Positions 1-11,648 of a stretch of DNA of 38,540 bases are shown piece by piece. Location: assembly GCA_015228925.1 (NCBI GenBank), contig JADGCQ010000026.1, positions 1-38,540 of the forward strand. The letters are read 5' to 3'. The notes under the pieces were generated by a model that was given only the letters and a program-made list of their open reading frames with translations, was not told the DNA's origin and did not search any database. A program made the position numbers and the translations under genes. Position 1 is the stretch's first letter; the number at the start of each line of letters is the position of its first letter. Origin of the DNA: Magnetococcales bacterium (lineage in GTDB: Bacteria > Pseudomonadota > Magnetococcia > Magnetococcales > UBA8363).

Positions 1-6
1 CCCTGC

Positions 7-45
7 GCATTTTTTTCGCAGAAACAAGAAGCGCGAAAAAAATGC
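7..45. repeat. Perfect 13-bp inverted repeat (hairpin) at the window edge
   Basis: Positions 7-19 (GCATTTTTTTCGC) and 33-45 (GCGAAAAAAATGC) are exact reverse complements around a 13-nt loop. The hairpin starts 9 nt from the point (about position 54) where similarity to the IS110 transposase stops. It could be the subterminal hairpin of an IS200/IS605-type element inserted after TTGAT (minus strand, 59 to 55), or a terminator-like structure. Only the hairpin itself is certain. Confidence 0.6.
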
Positions 46-53
46 TTCGGGAT

Positions 54-452
54 AATCAACGAGGTCCGATGGGCAACCGCCATGCTGCGTATTCGATGCA
101 AGCTTTGTAAATCCTGCTGATTAGTCGATTTCATCGGCACAAATCGCATACTGGGCCGTTGTACTGCCTCACAGATTGCCTCTGCGTCTAGTTTGTCACT
201 TTTGTTGCTCTTGACGTAGGGCTTGACAAATTGCGGTGCCATTATCCGAACGTCATGCCCCAAGTCCTTCAACTGCCTAGCCAAATGGTGCGAACCTCCG
301 CACGCTTCGATACCTACTAAACAAGGTTTTAAATTAACCATGAATTCAAGCATCTTCTCACGGTTAAAATGCTTTCGCAAAACCCGATGCCCCTTGGCAT
401 CGACACCATGCAGGTGAAATGAATTCTTTCCAGTGTCGATTCCAAGTGCCAT
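54..452 (-). pseudogene. IS110-family transposase, N-terminal part only (disrupted)
   Basis: The reading frame starting at the ATG at 452 has a good ribosome binding site (AAAAGGAAATC just upstream). It encodes the N-terminal RuvC-like catalytic domain of an IS110-family DEDD recombinase. The acidic residues are D6 in GIDTGKN, E49 in GIEACGG, and D86/D89 in KSNKSDKLDAEAI; QFVKPYV and MRFVP are further family hallmarks. About 133 residues are recognisable, against roughly 320-400 for a full protein. After AHRTSLI (about position 54) the family sequence, normally continuing with NQIRG-like residues, is lost. The frame stays open as unrelated residues to the edge of the window, so the C-terminal serine domain is absent here. 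The gene is therefore broken by a secondary insertion or a deletion. It lies downstream of gcvT and probably marks a rearranged end of that operon. Confidence 0.85.
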
Positions 453-600
453 GATTTCCTTTTCTGCGCTATTCTTGTCCATGGTTCGCTCCGTTCTTCG
501 TTTAGATGGTTGTTAAGAATTCCATCTTGGCACATTTCGATGCCGTTTAGGAACGGGGCGGACCATACCATTAGACCCCTTTTTTCTTTCAATAATTCCC
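453..600 (-). other. Non-coding 5' flank of the IS110-family element
   Basis: This stretch lies between the transposase start and the end of gcvT and contains no convincing gene. It is probably the non-coding left end of the insertion sequence. In some IS110 members this region encodes the bridge RNA that guides target choice, whereas IS1111-type members carry it at the other end. The subgroup cannot be told from the fragment. The exact element border is not visible because IS110 elements usually lack clear terminal inverted repeats. Confidence 0.4.
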
Positions 601-613
601 AGGGGGTGTAGAC

Positions 614-1695
614 CTACCCCCCCTTGCGACCCGCCACAAACGGGGGACGGACAACCTCGGCGACCAAGCCACGTCCGCGCACCATCACCTCGCAGGTGTC
701 ACCCACACGCAATCCCGGTTCCAGGCGGGCCAGGGCAATCCCTTTTTGCAAAGAGGGGGAATAACCACCGCTGGTGATCTCCCCCATCCGGCGGCCATCC
801 TTGAAAACCTCCTGGTGATTACGCAATACCCCCTTATCGCGCAATATCAATCCATGACGCTGCCGATTGGTCGCTTGTCCATGATGGGTTTCCAACATGC
901 GCCGACCGATGAAGTCCCGCGTTTTCGGCTCCCAGGCCACCAGCCAGCCCAAACCCGATTCCAACGGGTTGGTCTGTTCATCCATATCCTGACCGTACAG
1001 GTTCAACCCCGCCTCCAAACGCAAGGTATCCCTGGCACCCAACCCAATCGGGGCAATACCCGCCCGCATCAATCCATCCCACAACGCAACCGCCCTATCG
1101 GCATCCACCATAATTTCAAAACCATCTTCCCCCGTGTACCCCGTCCGGGCAACGCGCCACCCGTCCGCAACCAGAATATGGAACGGTTTCAAAGCCACTA
1201 TCCGATCTTCCAATTCACCCAACAGGCAATGTTGCAGCCGTTTGGCAACCTGCGGTCCCTGAAGGGCAATCATGGCCATATCCTTGCGCCAGTTCACCTC
1301 CACCCCATAAGCCGCCGCATGAATGCGAATCCAAGCCAAATCTTTTTCCAACGTCCCCGCATTGACCACCAGAGAGAAAAAAGCCTCCCCCAAACGGTAA
1401 GCGATCAGGTCATCCACACAATGACCGCGCTCGTTGAGCATGACGGTATACTGTCCCTGACCAATCTGGGGAATTTTAGCCACATCGTTGGCCAAAAGCA
1501 GACGCAGCAGATCATCCACACCCGGACCCGTCAAATCAAAAATCCCCATGTGGGAAACATCAAAAGCCCCGCAATCCTCCCGAACCACCAGATGCTCGCG
1601 CAACTGCGATCCATAATGCAGCGGCATGTCCCAGCCGCCAAACGGGACCATGGTTGCCCCCAGGTTTACATGGTTCGGATGAAGAATAGTTTTTT

Positions 1696-1699
<4 letters not shown>
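614..1699 (-). CDS. gcvT: Aminomethyltransferase (glycine cleavage system T protein)
   Basis: T protein transfers the methylene group from the aminomethyl-lipoyl H protein to tetrahydrofolate and releases ammonia; it is cytosolic. The 361 residues match the usual length (about 360-370). Visible family features are GAFDVSHMG near the N-terminus, the VDDLI segment holding the catalytic aspartate region, GYTGEDGFEI, LESGLGWLV and the C-terminal GEITSGGYSPSL segment of the barrel domain. The start is GTG at 1699 and overlaps the kdsA stop by 4 bp (GTGA), which implies translational coupling. The partners gcvH and gcvP, which often follow gcvT, are absent; an IS110 fragment begins right after the stop. 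Close YgfZ-type paralogs are shorter and lack these motifs, so GcvT is preferred. Confidence 0.93.
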
Positions 1700-4235
<2,536 letters not shown>

Positions 4236-4263
4236 TCAGACTAACAGAAACCACCCCACAACC

Positions 4264-5217
4264 TCAAAGAGTGCCGAAGCCCTTGGAAGAAAAAGAGGCC
4301 GGACGATGCTTCCATGTCACCTCGGAACACCGTTCCAGGGCCTCCTGCATAAGATGATCCCCCCCTTCCAGCCAGTGAATGGCGACACCACGGCGTTGCA
4401 TACGCCGAAACCAAGTTTCCTGACGTTTGGCAAATTGGCCAATGGCGCGGGACAACCCCTCTTGAAGCTTCTCCCGATTCATCTCCCCCCGCAGATACCG
4501 CGCAACCCACCGATATTCCAATCCCAAGGATTCCAGACGCTCATGAGAGACCCCCTCCGCCAGCAATCGTTGCACCTCCTCGACAAGCCCACCCTGCAAA
4601 CGCATCTCAAGCCGAGTCCAGATCCGGTGACGCAAAATCTCCCGGGGCCAGTGAATCCCCAGGACAAAGGGATTCAATGTTCCATGTGTCGCAGGTATCG
4701 TTTGAGGGTCTCCCTGAGCGATTTCGATGGCACGCACCAACCTATCACGGTGCAACAGATCGGTATCATTGTGCAGGCGTGGTTGCAAAGCTATCAAGCG
4801 TAATTTCAGGTCAGCTTCAGAAAGTTCCTCCAATTCACGGCGCAGTTCCCGATTTTCCGGCACCCGCACCATCCGGTAGCCTTGGAGAATCGATTCCAGG
4901 TAGAGTCCTGATCCGCCAACGAGGCAGGGAAGATGGCCTCTCTGAGAGATGTCCGCAATCGCTTGGTAACATCGGGCCTGAAAATCAAACACATTGAATT
5001 CGGTCTGTATATCGATGATGTCTATGAGATGGTAGGGGACCAGACCATATTCATGGAGATCCTTACCAGTCCCCACATCCAGCCCCCGATACACCTGCCG
5101 GGAATCGGCGGAGATAATTTCTCCCGATAAATGACAGGCCAATTGTACCCCAAGGCGGGTTTTGCCCGATGCCGTAGCCCCCACGACCGCCAACAGATCA
5201 TAAGGCATGGCAATCAT
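4264..5217 (-). CDS. miaA: tRNA dimethylallyltransferase
   Basis: MiaA attaches a dimethylallyl group to N6 of A37 in tRNAs that read codons starting with U. The 317-residue protein has the P-loop GATASGKT (about residues 13-20), then ISADSRQVYRGLDVGTGK, the VPYHLIDIID segment, LVGGSGLYL, and near the C-terminus YRWVARYLRGE and the QETWFRR motif that contacts tRNA. The ATG at 5217 overlaps the stop of the upstream SPOR-domain gene by 4 bp (ATGA); a second in-frame ATG lies 9 nt further in. The DVGTGKDLHEYG segment differs from the GTAKP wording of enterobacterial MiaA, but the rest leaves little doubt. Confidence 0.95.
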   Translation of the reverse strand: MIAMPYDLLAVVGATASGKTRLGVQLACHLSGEIISADSRQVYRGLDVGTGKDLHEYGLVPYHLIDIIDIQTEFNVFDFQARCYQAIADISQRGHLPCLVGGSGLYLESILQGYRMVRVPENRELRRELEELSEADLKLRLIALQPRLHNDTDLLHRDRLVRAIEIAQGDPQTIPATHGTLNPFVLGIHWPREILRHRIWTRLEMRLQGGLVEEVQRLLAEGVSHERLESLGLEYRWVARYLRGEMNREKLQEGLSRAIGQFAKRQETWFRRMQRRGVAIHWLEGGDHLMQEALERCSEVTWKHRPASFSSKGFGTL

Positions 5218-6857
5218 TGTTTCGGCTTGACAAGCATCCCTTCCTTACCAAACTGATCGTGAAATCGATCCATGGCCGACAATGCCTCCGCCCGACCATC
5301 AAACCCACCCATACGCACAAAGAATCCATCTTTACCCGAAGGGAATTTTTTATTGACAGCCAACGCCTTGAACCCCTTATCCTTCAACAGGGACACTTCA
5401 TCCTCCGCCGATTTTAAATCCCAATAAAATGAGGTTTGAACGTACCATTGAGACGCTTCTTCCGTCACCTCCCCCTGGTCCGCAACCACCCCCCCCGTCG
5501 CAGATGGGGGCGATTCCTCCGCGACGCCCGACGGTTTTTCACGAGAATGATCGCCAACCAAAAACTTGGCCACCCATCCCGTCACGTTATCGGGATCAAT
5601 CACATGCACCCAGCCATCCACAACATCCACAACACGCAAGCGCGTATTGGACGCCAACTCCTTCACCACCATAGAGTCAGATCTTCCCGCACGCCGCAAC
5701 CGCACATTATCTCCATGAACGTACACCTCGTCGTAGTCAGCACTACTGTCCACCTTGCCCGCAGATTGGCTCAGAGGAGCCACTTCAGAGTTAGGCCGGT
5801 CCGTGGAAACACCCCCCACGGTCGTGGATGGCACGGCATCCGTTGAAGGGACCGGAGACAACGCAGCACCCACAGGAGCCGTCTCCCTTCGCCCACTCAG
5901 ATGATTCCTCACCAGAAACTCGGCAACCCACCCATCATCATCGTCGGGAGAGACCACATGCAACCAACCATTCTTGGCATCCAAAACCCGCAACCGTGTG
6001 TTGAGCGGCAATTCCTTCACAACCTCCGCATTAAGATGGGCCGCACGGCGCATCCGTAATTTTTCGGTATGCGCATAAACATCGCCATGTTTAAAATGAC
6101 CGTCGTAGCGAAAACCTTTCGGGGGATCGGCAGCATCCTGGCTGGGAGGGGCTTTCGGTGCGGAAACTTCGGTTTTCACATCCTGGACAGGCAAAAGTAC
6201 AAGGGCCTCCTGACGGGAGGGCTGCGCGACGGTTTCCTCCATCGGGGTCAAGTCAACAAAATCATGATTCTCAACAAGGACCATGGTTCCAATATCGGGA
6301 AACTTCTCCGCCTGATTGGAACCGTCCCCCCCCACCCGTTCATGCGCCAAAGGGGACGGCCCCCCCGATGCCAAGTTCTGTCTGGCGGCCTGAATCTGAC
6401 GCCAATCCTCGGCAATCTTTTGTTTTTCACGTGCGACAGCACGTTTTTCCCGTTCCAGTTGAGCGACCGCCTCGTTCAGGGTCTGTTTCACCTCCAACAA
6501 GCTGTCCACCCCCTCCGGTGTCGGCAATTCTTTCAGGATAACCAAGGCCGACACATCCCGACCATCCACCACAATGCTTCCCGTTTCGCTGACATAGCCA
6601 ACGTGGGAAACCTTGATTTTATACTTGCCATCGGGCAAAGCGACACCGGGGGTATAGGCAACGGAAGAATCGAGGATTTCAACCATAGACTTATAGGGGT
6701 CGGTCACGATAACGACGCGGTGCTTCCCCGTTTTCCCTTCACCATTGTTTGGAGCATCCGCAGCTTCGGAAAGGGTGAAAAAAAAAGGGAAAAAGAACGC
6801 CATAAACACAAGCGTGAAAAAAACGGGCAACCACGTGATACCTGTCAAATGTCTCAT
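5214..6857 (-). CDS. Exported SH3b and SPOR domain protein
   Basis: No exact named homologue is recognised. The 547-residue protein starts at the ATG at 6857 (AGGAAGTGAGTCC upstream) with a hydrophobic export segment (residues about 5-30, ending LSEA). A PEGA-like beta domain follows (LPDGKYKIKVSHVGYV), then a charged coiled coil (LLEVKQTLNEAVAQLEREKR onward). Next come two bacterial SH3 repeats of about 65 residues, each with the pattern xRRA..(A/S)xVVKEL..NTRLRV.D...GW.HV..PD...GWVA.FLV. The C-terminal SPOR domain begins WYVQTSFYWDLKSAEDEV. SPOR domains bind denuded peptidoglycan glycan strands and SH3b domains often bind peptide stems, so a cell-wall or septum role in the periplasm is inferred. 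It is the first gene of the miaA-pyrG-kdsA-gcvT strand and overlaps miaA by 4 bp. Confidence 0.85.
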   Translation of the reverse strand: MRHLTGITWLPVFFTLVFMAFFFPFFFTLSEAADAPNNGEGKTGKHRVVIVTDPYKSMVEILDSSVAYTPGVALPDGKYKIKVSHVGYVSETGSIVVDGRDVSALVILKELPTPEGVDSLLEVKQTLNEAVAQLEREKRAVAREKQKIAEDWRQIQAARQNLASGGPSPLAHERVGGDGSNQAEKFPDIGTMVLVENHDFVDLTPMEETVAQPSRQEALVLLPVQDVKTEVSAPKAPPSQDAADPPKGFRYDGHFKHGDVYAHTEKLRMRRAAHLNAEVVKELPLNTRLRVLDAKNGWLHVVSPDDDDGWVAEFLVRNHLSGRRETAPVGAALSPVPSTDAVPSTTVGGVSTDRPNSEVAPLSQSAGKVDSSADYDEVYVHGDNVRLRRAGRSDSMVVKELASNTRLRVVDVVDGWVHVIDPDNVTGWVAKFLVGDHSREKPSGVAEESPPSATGGVVADQGEVTEEASQWYVQTSFYWDLKSAEDEVSLLKDKGFKALAVNKKFPSGKDGFFVRMGGFDGRAEALSAMDRFHDQFGKEGMLVKPKQ

Positions 6858-7143
6858 GGACTCACTTCCTTGCCTCCTAAGCCGGTTGGACGAACAATCG
6901 ATCAAAAAGTAAACTCCTCCAATCCACCCCCGATTTCCCCGTTCGCCAGGGTAGCCCCGCATTGATTGAAAATCCAGAAAAATCGGACCATCATCATCGC
7001 CCATGGAAGGCAAACAAACCGCTTGCCTCTGACTCCCCCTCTCTGGAGGGATGGAAAAAGAGGTTGACGTATGTTAGAAATCATCCGGTGTCCGCGATGG
7101 GTCGCAAACCATCCCCTGCCAACCCCCATGAAGATTCCATTGG

Positions 7144-8628
7144 ATGACGATTCAACATACCAAACTCCTACATGCCCTCACCCAACGCTTCTCCGGCACC
7201 ACCATTCTGGTCGCCGGCGATTTAATGTTGGACCGCTACCTGTGGGGCGAAGTTTCTCGCATTTCCCCGGAAGCCCCCGTCCCCGTCGTCCGCCTGAACC
7301 GTGAAAGCGAAAGTGCCGGGGCCGCCGCCAACGTGGCCATGAACTTGGTACGCCTTGGCCTGCAATGCCGTCTGGCTGGTTTCGTGGGCAATGATCCCGA
7401 CGGCGTCAAACTGACCGAACTCATCACCGCCGCCGGTATCGACCCCTCCGCCATTCACCAACTTCCCCACCACCCCACCATCACCAAAACCCGGATCATC
7501 GGTGGTCATCAACAAATGCTCCGTCTTGACCTGGAAGAGACACGCCCCCCCGATGCCGAAGATCGTGACCGCTTCATCGCCCATGTGATTCAAATCCTCG
7601 ATACCCCCCCCACCCCCGCCGCCGTAATCCTATCGGATTATGGCAAGGGAACCCTGGGGCGGGAAACCTGCCAAGCACTCATCCAGGCGGCCCGTTCCCG
7701 CAACCTCCCGGTCATCGTCGATCCCAAAGGGGTGGATTATTCCCGCTACCAGGGGGCCACCGCCCTCACCCCCAATCGGCGAGAACTGGCCGAGGCGATC
7801 CCCTGGCCTTACGCCGATCTTGCCGGATTGCTCGCCAAAGGGGAACAAATGATCCCCTCCCTGGGCCTGGATTTTCTCACCGTCACTTTGAGCGAGTTGG
7901 GAATCGCACTCTTGGAACAGGATACCCCTCCCCGGCTCATCCCCGCCATGGCCAAGGAAGTGTTCGATGTCTCCGGGGCCGGCGATACCGTCGTCGCCAC
8001 CCTGGCCGCCGGGCTTGCAGCGGGTCTGTCACGCATGGAAGCGATCCATCTGGCCAATCTGGCCGCAGGGGTCGTCGTCGGCAAGGTCGGAACCACCCCC
8101 ATTACCCATCCCGAACTGCTCACCGCCCTCTCCACCGATGTCACCATGGGCGAAGCGGATAAAATCTGTGATCAAAACAAAGCCATCACCCGCGTCAACG
8201 CCTGGCGCGAACTTGGAAATAAAATCGTCTTTACCAACGGCTGCTTCGACCTTCTGCACGCCGGACACGTCACCTATCTTGAACAAGCCCGCCGCCTGGG
8301 ACAACGACTTATCGTCGGACTCAACACCGATGCCTCCGTCCGCCAGTTGAAAGGCCCCTCCCGACCGGTCACCAACGAACACGACCGCGCCCGGATCCTC
8401 GCCGCCCTGGCCTCCGTCGATATGGTCGTCTTTTTTAACGATGAAACGCCACTCGCTCTCATCGAATTGTTCAAACCGCACATCCTTGTCAAAGGGGCCG
8501 ACTATACCGTGGAACAAGTCGTCGGTCATACCCAGGTGCAACACTGGGGGGGGAAGGTCGTTCTCGTCCCCCTGCTGGAGGGAAAAAGTTCCAGCCGCCT
8601 GCTTGAAACCATCAAAACCGCCCATTGA
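7144..8628 (+). CDS. hldE: Bifunctional heptose 7-phosphate kinase / heptose 1-phosphate adenylyltransferase
   Basis: HldE carries out two steps in making ADP-heptose for the LPS core: phosphorylation of D-glycero-D-manno-heptose 7-phosphate at C1, and transfer of AMP to heptose 1-phosphate. The 494 residues equal the normal fused form (about 475-490). The N-terminal PfkB-family kinase (about 1-325) has AGDLMLDRYLWGEV, RISPEAPVPVV, SAGAAANVAMNL, and the catalytic GAGDTVVATLAAGL. The C-terminal nucleotidyltransferase (about 350-494) has FTNGCFDLLHAGH with the HxGH signature. It is the first gene of the plus-strand LPS operon. The 286-bp divergent gap with the SPOR gene presumably carries both promoters, though none stands out. 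The ATG at 7144 has only a weak ribosome site. Confidence 0.96.
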   Translation: MTIQHTKLLHALTQRFSGTTILVAGDLMLDRYLWGEVSRISPEAPVPVVRLNRESESAGAAANVAMNLVRLGLQCRLAGFVGNDPDGVKLTELITAAGIDPSAIHQLPHHPTITKTRIIGGHQQMLRLDLEETRPPDAEDRDRFIAHVIQILDTPPTPAAVILSDYGKGTLGRETCQALIQAARSRNLPVIVDPKGVDYSRYQGATALTPNRRELAEAIPWPYADLAGLLAKGEQMIPSLGLDFLTVTLSELGIALLEQDTPPRLIPAMAKEVFDVSGAGDTVVATLAAGLAAGLSRMEAIHLANLAAGVVVGKVGTTPITHPELLTALSTDVTMGEADKICDQNKAITRVNAWRELGNKIVFTNGCFDLLHAGHVTYLEQARRLGQRLIVGLNTDASVRQLKGPSRPVTNEHDRARILAALASVDMVVFFNDETPLALIELFKPHILVKGADYTVEQVVGHTQVQHWGGKVVLVPLLEGKSSSRLLETIKTAH

Positions 8629-8641
8629 AAGGAGTGCCACC

Positions 8642-9604
8642 ATGATCATCGTCACCGGAGGTGCCGGATTCATCGGTGCCAATCTTATCGCCGCCCTCAA
8701 TGATCAAGGACAGACCGATATCCTGGTGGTGGATAACCTGGAGAAAAGTGATAAATTCCTCAATCTGCGCGATCTGCAATTCGCCGACTACCACGATAAA
8801 CGCGAATTCCGCGAAGCCCTGCGCCAGGGCCGCTTCAAAGAAACCCCCATCTCGGCCATCTATCACCAGGGGGCCTGCTCCGATACCATGGAGTACAACG
8901 GACTCTACATGATGGATAACAATTATGCCTACTCCAAAGAATTATTTCACTTTGCTTTTGCCCGGAAAATCCCCCTGATCTATGCCTCCTCCGCCGCAAC
9001 CTATGGGGCCTCCACCACCTTCACCCAACACCCCGATCATGAAAAACCACTCAACATCTACGGGTATTCCAAACTCCTCTTCGACCGTTATGTTCAGCAA
9101 CATCGGGCCAACATCCAGAGTACCGTTGTCGGGTTACGTTATTTCAACGTCTACGGTCCCCGTGAAAGCCATAAAGGGCGGATGGCCTCCATGGTCCATC
9201 AGCTTTATCATCAAATCCTCCAAACCGGCCACGCCCGCCTTTTTGCCGGATCTGGGGGCTACAGCGATGGCGAACAAAGCCGCGATTTCATCCATGTTTC
9301 CGATGTCGCCCGCATCAATATCGCCCTCGCTCAGCAATCCCCCCCCATCCAAGGGATCTTCAACGTCGGCACCGGCATCAGCCGCAGTTTCAACGCCATC
9401 GTCCAAAATCTTTTTACCGCCATGAATCGTCCATCGCAACCAACCCACTATATCCCCATGCCTGAGGGACTCGCCGCCAAGTATCAAAATTTCACCCAGG
9501 CCGACATTTCCCATCTTCTCTCCATCCCCGGACTGCATGATCGTCCCATGACCCTGGAGCAAGGGATCAAAAGCTTTGTCCAGGCCAAGGAAGCGGGACT
9601 TTGA
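8642..9604 (+). CDS. hldD: ADP-L-glycero-D-manno-heptose 6-epimerase
   Basis: HldD epimerises ADP-D-glycero-D-manno-heptose at C6 to the L form used by the heptosyltransferases. It is a short-chain dehydrogenase/reductase-like enzyme of 320 residues. The Rossmann motif TGGAGFIGANL is at residues 5-15, the catalytic triad region is visible as SSAATYG and the YxxxK motif YGYSKLLFD, and NVYGPRE and FIHVSDVA follow. The ATG at 8642 has an ideal AAAGGAG ribosome site 13 nt after the hldE stop; longer in-frame starts run through hldE and were discarded. Confidence 0.96.
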   Translation: MIIVTGGAGFIGANLIAALNDQGQTDILVVDNLEKSDKFLNLRDLQFADYHDKREFREALRQGRFKETPISAIYHQGACSDTMEYNGLYMMDNNYAYSKELFHFAFARKIPLIYASSAATYGASTTFTQHPDHEKPLNIYGYSKLLFDRYVQQHRANIQSTVVGLRYFNVYGPRESHKGRMASMVHQLYHQILQTGHARLFAGSGGYSDGEQSRDFIHVSDVARINIALAQQSPPIQGIFNVGTGISRSFNAIVQNLFTAMNRPSQPTHYIPMPEGLAAKYQNFTQADISHLLSIPGLHDRPMTLEQGIKSFVQAKEAGL

Positions 9605-10641
9605 CCCCTGCCCACCCCCATAATGCCCCGGCCATACTCGTCGTCGGCCCTTCCTGGGTCGGCGATATGGTCATGGCCCACCCCCTGTTTCAATTGCTCA
9701 AGATCAAATATCCCACCGTTCCCATCGATGTCCTGGCCCCCCCCTGGAGCCAACCCCTGGTGGAACGGATGCCTGAGATTCGCCAAGGGATCCCCATGCC
9801 GTTGCAACACGGCCAATTGGGCCTGGGGATCCGATGGCATCTGGGGCACGGCCTCCAAGGGAGGTATCATCATGCCATCGTCCTGCCCAACGCATTCAAG
9901 TCGGCCCTGATCCCCTTTTTTGCCCGAATTCCCCGCCGTACCGGCTTCATCGGGGAAGCCCGCCTGGGGGTTCTCAATGATTTGCGCCGCTGCGACCCCC
10001 AAAAATATCCGCAAACCGCCCAACGGTTTGCCGCCCTCAGTCTTGACGGGACCGAATCCCTCCCCACCCCACTGCCGCCCCCCCACCTGACCCATCTCCC
10101 CCAGCGGGTCTGCGCCACCTTTCGCGGCCTGGGATTGCGACTCGATTACCCCCATAACATTGCCCTGTGTCCCGGTGCTGAATTTGGTCCTGCCAAGCGC
10201 TGGCCCATACACCATTTTCAAACCCTGGCCACCCTGTGCGCCGAGGCGGGATACCGGGTATTGGCCCTGGGTTCGCAAAAAGAATATCCTTTGGGTGAGG
10301 CGATCCGCTCTGCCGCCGGACCCCATGGGGTCAATCTGGCGGGTGCCACCACCCTGGCCGAGGTTGTGGATCTCCTTTCGTTTGTCCAGGGGGTTGTCAC
10401 CAACGATTCTGGATTGATGCACGTTGCTGCCGCCCTCAACCGTCCCGTCATCGCCATTTTTGGCTCCTCCGATCCCCACCATACCCCCCCCATGTCCACC
10501 CAAGCGCACGTTCTCACCCGAAACCTCCCCTGCGCCCCCTGTTTTAAACGCCAATGTCCCCTGCAACCCCAGGCACCCTGCCTGGAGGAGATTACGCCAC
10601 AGATGGTGATGGACCAGTTGCGTTCTGTGTTGTCACCATGA
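9601..10641 (+). CDS. waaF: ADP-heptose:LPS heptosyltransferase II
   Basis: This is a GT9-family enzyme that adds the second L,D-heptose to the inner core on the cytoplasmic face of the inner membrane. The 346-residue protein shows the N-terminal PSWVGDMVMAHPLFQLLK, the LCPGAEFGPAKRWP donor-binding loop, the VTNDSGLMHVAAAL motif, FGSSDPHHTPP, and the CAPCFKRQCPL cysteine cluster typical of WaaF. The likely start is TTG at 9601, which overlaps the hldD stop by 4 bp (TTGA) and allows coupling. The nearest ATG is out of frame. It ends in a 4-bp overlap with the next gene. Confidence 0.9.
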   Translation: MTPAHPHNAPAILVVGPSWVGDMVMAHPLFQLLKIKYPTVPIDVLAPPWSQPLVERMPEIRQGIPMPLQHGQLGLGIRWHLGHGLQGRYHHAIVLPNAFKSALIPFFARIPRRTGFIGEARLGVLNDLRRCDPQKYPQTAQRFAALSLDGTESLPTPLPPPHLTHLPQRVCATFRGLGLRLDYPHNIALCPGAEFGPAKRWPIHHFQTLATLCAEAGYRVLALGSQKEYPLGEAIRSAAGPHGVNLAGATTLAEVVDLLSFVQGVVTNDSGLMHVAAALNRPVIAIFGSSDPHHTPPMSTQAHVLTRNLPCAPCFKRQCPLQPQAPCLEEITPQMVMDQLRSVLSP

Positions 10642-11648
10642 AGGTACTCATCGTCAAAACATCCTCTCTCGGTGATGTGCTGCACACGTTGCCCGCAATC
10701 ACCGATGCGGTCAAACAGTCGGGGACCATCCAGTTTCATTGGCTGGTGGAAGAGAGCTTGGCGGAAATTCCATCCTGGCACCCTGCGGTCACGCGCGTCA
10801 TCCCCTTTCCCTGGAGACGTTGGCGACACCATCCCCTCGCCGCCTTGGGCCGGGGGGAGCCGATCCATTTTCTCCAAGAACTGCGTCATCATACCTACGA
10901 TGCCATCATCGATGCGCAGGGGTTATTAAAAAGTGCCATTCCCGCCCGCCTCGCCAAAGGGAAGGTTTGGGGCCATGATCGTCACAGTGCCCGGGAGTCT
11001 TGGGCCTCCTGGTGGTATCATCACCCGGTGAAGATCGCCACTGGACAACACGCCATCGACCGTGTACGCCAACTCTTCGCCCAGGTTTTGGGATATCCCC
11101 CCCCGACGACGCCCCCCGATTATGGTCTGGCGGGACCATGGATGGCTGATCGAGAGCGTAGCGACCATCTGGTTTTTATCCATGGGACAACCTGGCCCAG
11201 CAAACATTGGCCGCAGGGCCATTGGCAACAATTGGCCGCCAGCCTGGATGGGACATGTCCCATCAGGTTACCCTGGGGCAACGCCATGGAAAAAAAAAGG
11301 GCCGAGGCGATAGCCGCCGCAGCCCCCCTCTCTGCAAAAGTCTTGGAGAAAACCACCTTGGAACAATTGGCGGGGGTCTTAGCCACCGCACGCCTGGTTG
11401 TTGCGGTAGATACCGGCCCCGCCCATCTGGCAGCGGCCCTTGCGACACCGGCACTGTGTCTCTACGGACCCACCGATCCCGCCCTGGTCGGGACTGTCAG
11501 CGGCAACCACGACCATGATTGCGGCCCCTGCCCCCGGGCACCATGCCGACAAAAAATCTGTCCGATCATCAATCGGGATGCGGCACCACCGTGCATGGCC
11601 GCCATCACCCCCACGATGGTCCAAAAATGGTTGGAGCATCAAGGATGA
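10638..11648 (+). CDS. waaC: Lipopolysaccharide heptosyltransferase I
   Basis: This second GT9-family heptosyltransferase fits the enzyme that adds the first heptose to KDO2-lipid A. Features in its 336 residues are MKVLIVKTSSLGDVLHTLPA at the N-terminus, IDAQGLLKSA, FIHGTTWPSKHWP, VAVDTGPAHLAAAL and LYGPTDPALVG. The start ATG overlaps the waaF stop by 4 bp (ATGA), and the gene ends with another ATGA overlap into the glycosyltransferase gene. The WaaC rather than WaaF or WaaQ assignment rests on the SLGDVLHTLPA and STDP-like YGPTDP segments and on the absence of the WaaF cysteine cluster pattern; a few GT9 paralogs look similar. Confidence 0.88.
   Translation: MKVLIVKTSSLGDVLHTLPAITDAVKQSGTIQFHWLVEESLAEIPSWHPAVTRVIPFPWRRWRHHPLAALGRGEPIHFLQELRHHTYDAIIDAQGLLKSAIPARLAKGKVWGHDRHSARESWASWWYHHPVKIATGQHAIDRVRQLFAQVLGYPPPTTPPDYGLAGPWMADRERSDHLVFIHGTTWPSKHWPQGHWQQLAASLDGTCPIRLPWGNAMEKKRAEAIAAAAPLSAKVLEKTTLEQLAGVLATARLVVAVDTGPAHLAAALATPALCLYGPTDPALVGTVSGNHDHDCGPCPRAPCRQKICPIINRDAAPPCMAAITPTMVQKWLEHQG

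Noticed and set aside
9484-10566. 360-codon minus-strand frame opposite waaF
   Set aside because: It is glycine-rich shadow sequence antisense to a clear heptosyltransferase gene with no recognisable motif.
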